Shown: positions 61,302 to 64,000 of the stretch, piece by piece | Position numbering within the stretch: the stretch's first letter is position 1 | Layout of the letters: the number at the start of each line of letters is the position of its first letter | NCBI GenBank assembly: GCA_963751245.1 | Contig: CAVVTR010000007.1 | Location: forward strand, 310,001 to 374,000 | Length of the DNA stretch: 64,000 nucleotides | Reading direction: 5' to 3' | Source: CAVVTR01 sp963751245 | GTDB taxonomy: Bacteria; Acidobacteriota; Thermoanaerobaculia; Thermoanaerobaculales; Thermoanaerobaculaceae | Made by a program: the position numbers and the translations under genes | Notes under the pieces: generated by a model | Databases searched by the model: none | Told to the model about the DNA's origin: nothing | What the model saw: the letters and a program-made list of their open reading frames with translations, nothing else

Positions 61302-62983
61302 AGGAGCGCTGGCCGGTCGGGCTGGTGGTGGGCGGCGTCGCGCTGGCCGTGGGGCTGGCCGCGGTGGCGTTGCTGTCCTGGCAGCAGCGGGAGACCCGGT
61401 GGAGCGCCCAGGTCGCCCACCTCGAGCGGGCCGCCGAGGCCCTCGCCCCGATGGCCGCGGAGGTGCTCTCCGCGCCCAGCGACGCGGCCGAGCGGGAGGT
61501 GGACGGCTGGGCCGCGGCGGGGGCGATGCGGGTGACGCTCATCGGCGGCGACGGGCGCGTCCACGCCGACTCCAACACTCCCGGCGCCCTGGTCGAGCAG
61601 ATGGAGAGCCACCGCCAGCGTCCGGAGGTGGTGGAGGCGGCGGCCCGGGGGCTGGGGATCTCGACGCGGCTGTCGACCACCACGAACCGGCGCACGACCT
61701 ACGTGGCCCGGCGTCTCGGCCCGGCCGGGCACCCCGAGGGCTACCTCCGGGTGGCCTGGGAGGAGCCGGGGGTGCAGATCCCCTGGTCGGAGCTCCTTGC
61801 CGCCCTCGTGACGGCCCTGGCGGCGGGCCTCGCGGCCCGCTGGGGCGCCGCCCGCTGGCACCGGCTGGTGGCCCGCCACCTCTCGGGCTGGACCGACCTG
61901 CCCGCCGAGGAGGACCTGGTCTCGCTGGCCGAGGACGTGGACCGGCGTTTCCGGGCCGAACGGGAGGCGCTCTCCCGCGAGACCGACGCCACTCGCGCCG
62001 CCCTCGCGGAGGTGAGCGAGGGCGTGATCCTCCTCGACACCCAGGGCCTGGTTCACTTCGCGAACCCCGCCGCCGTGGCCCTGCTGGGGGCGGACCTCGT
62101 CCCCGGCCGGCCCCTGGTGGAGGCGGTGCGGGCTCCCGAGCTGCTCGGCGCCGTGACCGAGGTGCAGAATGGCGGCGGCAGCCAGCACACGGCCTTCGCC
62201 GCGCCCACCGGCGCCGAGCTGGCGGTCCGGGTGTGCGCCGTGCCGCACCCCGTCCTGGACGTGGCCGTCGTCCTCCACGACACCCGCGGCGAGCGGCAGC
62301 TCGAGCGCGCGCGGCGGGCGCTGGTGGCCGACCTGGCCCACGAGCTGCGCACCCCCCTCACCGTCCTCGGCGGCCTCGCCGAGGAGCTCCGAGAGACCGG
62401 CGGTCCCGCCTCGCTGGCGGCGACCATGCAGCGCCAGGTGATGCGCCTGCGCGCGTTCGCCGAGGACCTCGAGGAGCTCGCCTCCATCGAGACCGGGCAG
62501 GTCAAGCTCTCCCCGGAGGACACCGACGCGGCCACCGTCGCCCGGCAGGTGCTGGGCGACCTGCGCGAGGCCGCGGCAAGGGCCGGCGTGACGCTGGAGC
62601 AGCGCGGCGGGGCGGCACCGCTGCGCACCGACCCCGTGCGCCTGGCGCAGGTGCTCACCAACCTGGTCGACAACGCCATCCGCTACAACCGTCCCGAGGG
62701 GCGGGTGACGGTGACCACGGAGGGGGGCGGCGAGGCGGTGCGGATCTCGGTCGAGGACACCGGCATCGGCATTCCCGGGGAGGAGCTCCCGCTGGTGTTC
62801 CAGCGCTTCTACCGCGTCCACCGGGGCGGCCAGCGCCGGGACGGCGGCAGCGGAAGCGGGCTGGGGCTGGCCATCGTCAAGCACCTGGTCCGGGCGCTGG
62901 GCGGGAGCGTGAGGCTCACCTCCGAGGCCGGGCGGGGAACCCAGGTGGTGGTGAGCCTGCCCCGCACCGCTTCCAGGGCCTGA
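61298..62983 (+). CDS. PhoR-like sensor histidine kinase
   Basis: A 561-residue kinase. Two membrane helices (residues about 8-27 and 165-182) enclose a periplasmic region of about 130 residues; a cytoplasmic PAS-like domain (about 235-330, EGVILLDTQGLVHFANPAA) follows. The H box ADLAHELRTPLTVL has His348. The ATPase has NLVDNAIRYN, VEDTGIGIPGEEL, FQRFYRV and GSGSGLGLAIVKHLV. The periplasmic loop resembles the PhoR class that senses through PstSCAB-PhoU rather than E. coli PhoR, which has almost none. GTG start inside the regulator stop. Confidence 0.9.
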   Translation: MKERWPVGLVVGGVALAVGLAAVALLSWQQRETRWSAQVAHLERAAEALAPMAAEVLSAPSDAAEREVDGWAAAGAMRVTLIGGDGRVHADSNTPGALVEQMESHRQRPEVVEAAARGLGISTRLSTTTNRRTTYVARRLGPAGHPEGYLRVAWEEPGVQIPWSELLAALVTALAAGLAARWGAARWHRLVARHLSGWTDLPAEEDLVSLAEDVDRRFRAEREALSRETDATRAALAEVSEGVILLDTQGLVHFANPAAVALLGADLVPGRPLVEAVRAPELLGAVTEVQNGGGSQHTAFAAPTGAELAVRVCAVPHPVLDVAVVLHDTRGERQLERARRALVADLAHELRTPLTVLGGLAEELRETGGPASLAATMQRQVMRLRAFAEDLEELASIETGQVKLSPEDTDAATVARQVLGDLREAAARAGVTLEQRGGAAPLRTDPVRLAQVLTNLVDNAIRYNRPEGRVTVTTEGGGEAVRISVEDTGIGIPGEELPLVFQRFYRVHRGGQRRDGGSGSGLGLAIVKHLVRALGGSVRLTSEAGRGTQVVVSLPRTASRA

Positions 62984-62989
62984 CGCACG

Positions 62990-63015
62990 ACGACGGCCGC
63001 GCGAGCGGCCGTCGT
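62990..63015. terminator. Bidirectional hairpin between phoR-like and S1-domain genes
   Basis: A perfect 11-bp stem (62990-63000 with 63005-63015), loop GCGA, seven bases after the kinase stop and 26 bases before the end of the convergent S1-type gene. No T run on either side, so termination may need Rho. Confidence 0.6.
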
Positions 63016-63040
63016 GGAAGCCTGGAAGGACCCTCTCCGA

Positions 63041-64000
63041 TCAGTTCGAGCTGGCGTTCTTGCCCTTCAGGGCCTTCTGGAGCGCCGCGCCGAAGGCCGT
63101 GACCTCGTCCTTGCGCTCCGCCTGGCGGGTGTCGGCCCAACGGTGGAACTCCTTGGCGGCCTTGCTCTCCTTGCCCTTCCGCAGCGACAGCGAGATGCGC
63201 TTGCGCTCGGGGTCGACGGACAGCACCGCGGCGGAAACCCGGCTTCCGGAGGGGAAGGCGGCGGCCAGGTCGGCGCCCCGCGGCTGGTCGCTTTCGGAGG
63301 CCGGAATGAGGGCGGTGAGCTCGGGCTCGAGCTCGACGAACACGCCGAAGCTGGCGGTGCGCTCCACGGTGCCTTCCACAAGGGTGCCTACCGGGTAGCG
63401 GCTGGCGGCGTCGGCCCAGGGATCGCCCTCGGCCATCTTGCGCAGCGTCAGCGACAGGCGGCGGCGCTCCGCGTCGTACTCGCGCACCCAGCCCTCGATC
63501 GTCGCGCCCTGCGTGAGCCGGGGGTCGTCCATGGCCATGCCGGGGGGCAGCTGCGACACGTGAACGAGGCCGTCGACGCCGGGCATCACCTCGACGAACA
63601 CCCCGAAGTCGGTCTTGCGTGCCACGGTGCCGGTGAAGGGCGAGCCCACCGGGAACCTGGTGGCCACCTCGGCCCAGGGGTCCTCCTCCAGCGCCTTGAT
63701 GGAGAGTGCGATACGCGACTTGGCCCGGTCGGCCTCCAGGACCTTGACGCGGACGGTCTCGCCGATCTTGACCACCTGCGAGGGACGCACGCCGAAGCGG
63801 TGCGAGAGCTCCGAGACGTGCACCATGCCGTCCACGCCTCCGATGTCGACGAAGACGCCGAAGTCGCGGACGCTCTTGACGGTGCCCTCGAGCTCCGCGC
63901 CCACCTCGATGTGCTCCCAGGCCGCCTCCTGAGCGTGATCACGCTCCTGGCGCAGGAGCTGGGCGCGGGAGACCACCAATGAGGTGAGGTCGTCGGCCAG
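63041..64000 (-). CDS. S1 RNA-binding domain protein (5' end beyond window)
   Basis: The last 319 residues of a protein whose start is beyond the right edge; the frame stays open to base 64000. Three S1 domains are visible. The first is at about 30-100 of the visible part (GTVKSVRDFGVFVDIGGVDG, MVHVSELSH), the second at about 115-190 (GTVARKTDFGVFVEVMPGVDG) and the third at about 205-280 (GTVERTASFGVFVELEPELT). A lysine-rich tail (KALKGKNASSN) ends it. The upstream SRAQLLRQERD segment recalls the region between S1 domains 2 and 3 in ribosomal protein S1, so more domains probably lie outside. It may be rpsA-like or an S1-domain RNA-binding regulator of similar length. Confidence 0.85.
   Translation of the reverse strand: MADDLTSLVVSRAQLLRQERDHAQEAAWEHIEVGAELEGTVKSVRDFGVFVDIGGVDGMVHVSELSHRFGVRPSQVVKIGETVRVKVLEADRAKSRIALSIKALEEDPWAEVATRFPVGSPFTGTVARKTDFGVFVEVMPGVDGLVHVSQLPPGMAMDDPRLTQGATIEGWVREYDAERRRLSLTLRKMAEGDPWADAASRYPVGTLVEGTVERTASFGVFVELEPELTALIPASESDQPRGADLAAAFPSGSRVSAAVLSVDPERKRISLSLRKGKESKAAKEFHRWADTRQAERKDEVTAFGAALQKALKGKNASSN

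Overview
The window is 64 kb of very GC-rich, densely coded bacterial DNA with few non-coding stretches. Lipid A-core type glycosyltransferases, a TonB-dependent outer-membrane receptor with an N-terminal carboxypeptidase-regulatory-like domain, the futalosine menaquinone genes mqnA and mqnC, and a bc-type complex with a multihaem cytochrome point to a Gram-negative respiring bacterium. The receptor architecture and the gene mix fit Acidobacteriota best. This is inference; no rRNA gene is present to settle it. No insertion sequence, prophage or CRISPR array was seen.

Layout. 0-5 kb: a partial flavin-reductase-like gene, then an operon for a split ATP-citrate-lyase-like enzyme (SucC-like subunit with a fused ferredoxin domain, SucD-like subunit, citryl-CoA-lyase-like protein) and an isocitrate/isopropylmalate-type dehydrogenase. 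5.4-9.5 kb: the decayed start of a 4Fe-4S membrane protein, a Rieske/cytochrome b/nonahaem cytochrome c operon and a divergent Crp-family regulator with a dyad between them. 9.5-12.4 kb: a YmdB-type phosphodiesterase, two LPS-core type glycosyltransferases, tRNA-Lys and tRNA-Leu. 12.4-20 kb: protein quality control (tig, clpP, clpX, lon), engB and rho; lon and rho both carry single-base indels. 20-25.4 kb: mqnA, mqnC and two tandem paralogous multi-pass membrane proteins. 25.4-31 kb: rplU-rpmA-obg-nadD-rsfS, a sigma-54-type activator, rlmH, a DksA/TraR zinc-finger protein and holA. 31-38 kb, mostly minus strand: rsmI, nadE, a nitrilase-like amidase, a lytic transglycosylase, a HIT protein and murA, with a SurA-like protein on the plus strand. 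38-42.3 kb: an MJ1316/DUF504-type small protein, a HerA-like ATPase, rnc and an epimerase. 42.3-50 kb: a frameshifted DUF4388-like protein, the methylmalonyl-CoA mutase large subunit, a 5'-nucleotidase and the TonB-dependent receptor. 50-63 kb: a phosphate-starvation region. 63-64 kb: the start-less end of an S1-domain protein.

The most interesting part is 50.0-63.0 kb. pstC, pstA, pstB, pstS, phoU, a PhoB-like regulator and a PhoR-like kinase follow four genes for a PHP phosphoesterase, an MGDG-synthase-like glycosyltransferase, a GT21 (ceramide-glucosyltransferase-like) enzyme and a secreted phosphodiesterase lipoprotein. Four sites here, ahead of the PHP gene, the GT21 gene, pstC and pstS, carry TTCAC-type direct repeats with an 11-bp period, the geometry of a PHO box. 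The proposal is a Pho regulon that couples phosphate uptake to replacement of phospholipids by glycolipids. The second notable system is the Fe-S-bearing citryl-CoA synthetase/lyase-like operon. At least five single-base indels (two in lon, two in rho, one in the DUF4388 gene) are more likely consensus errors than biology, and should be checked before those genes are called broken.
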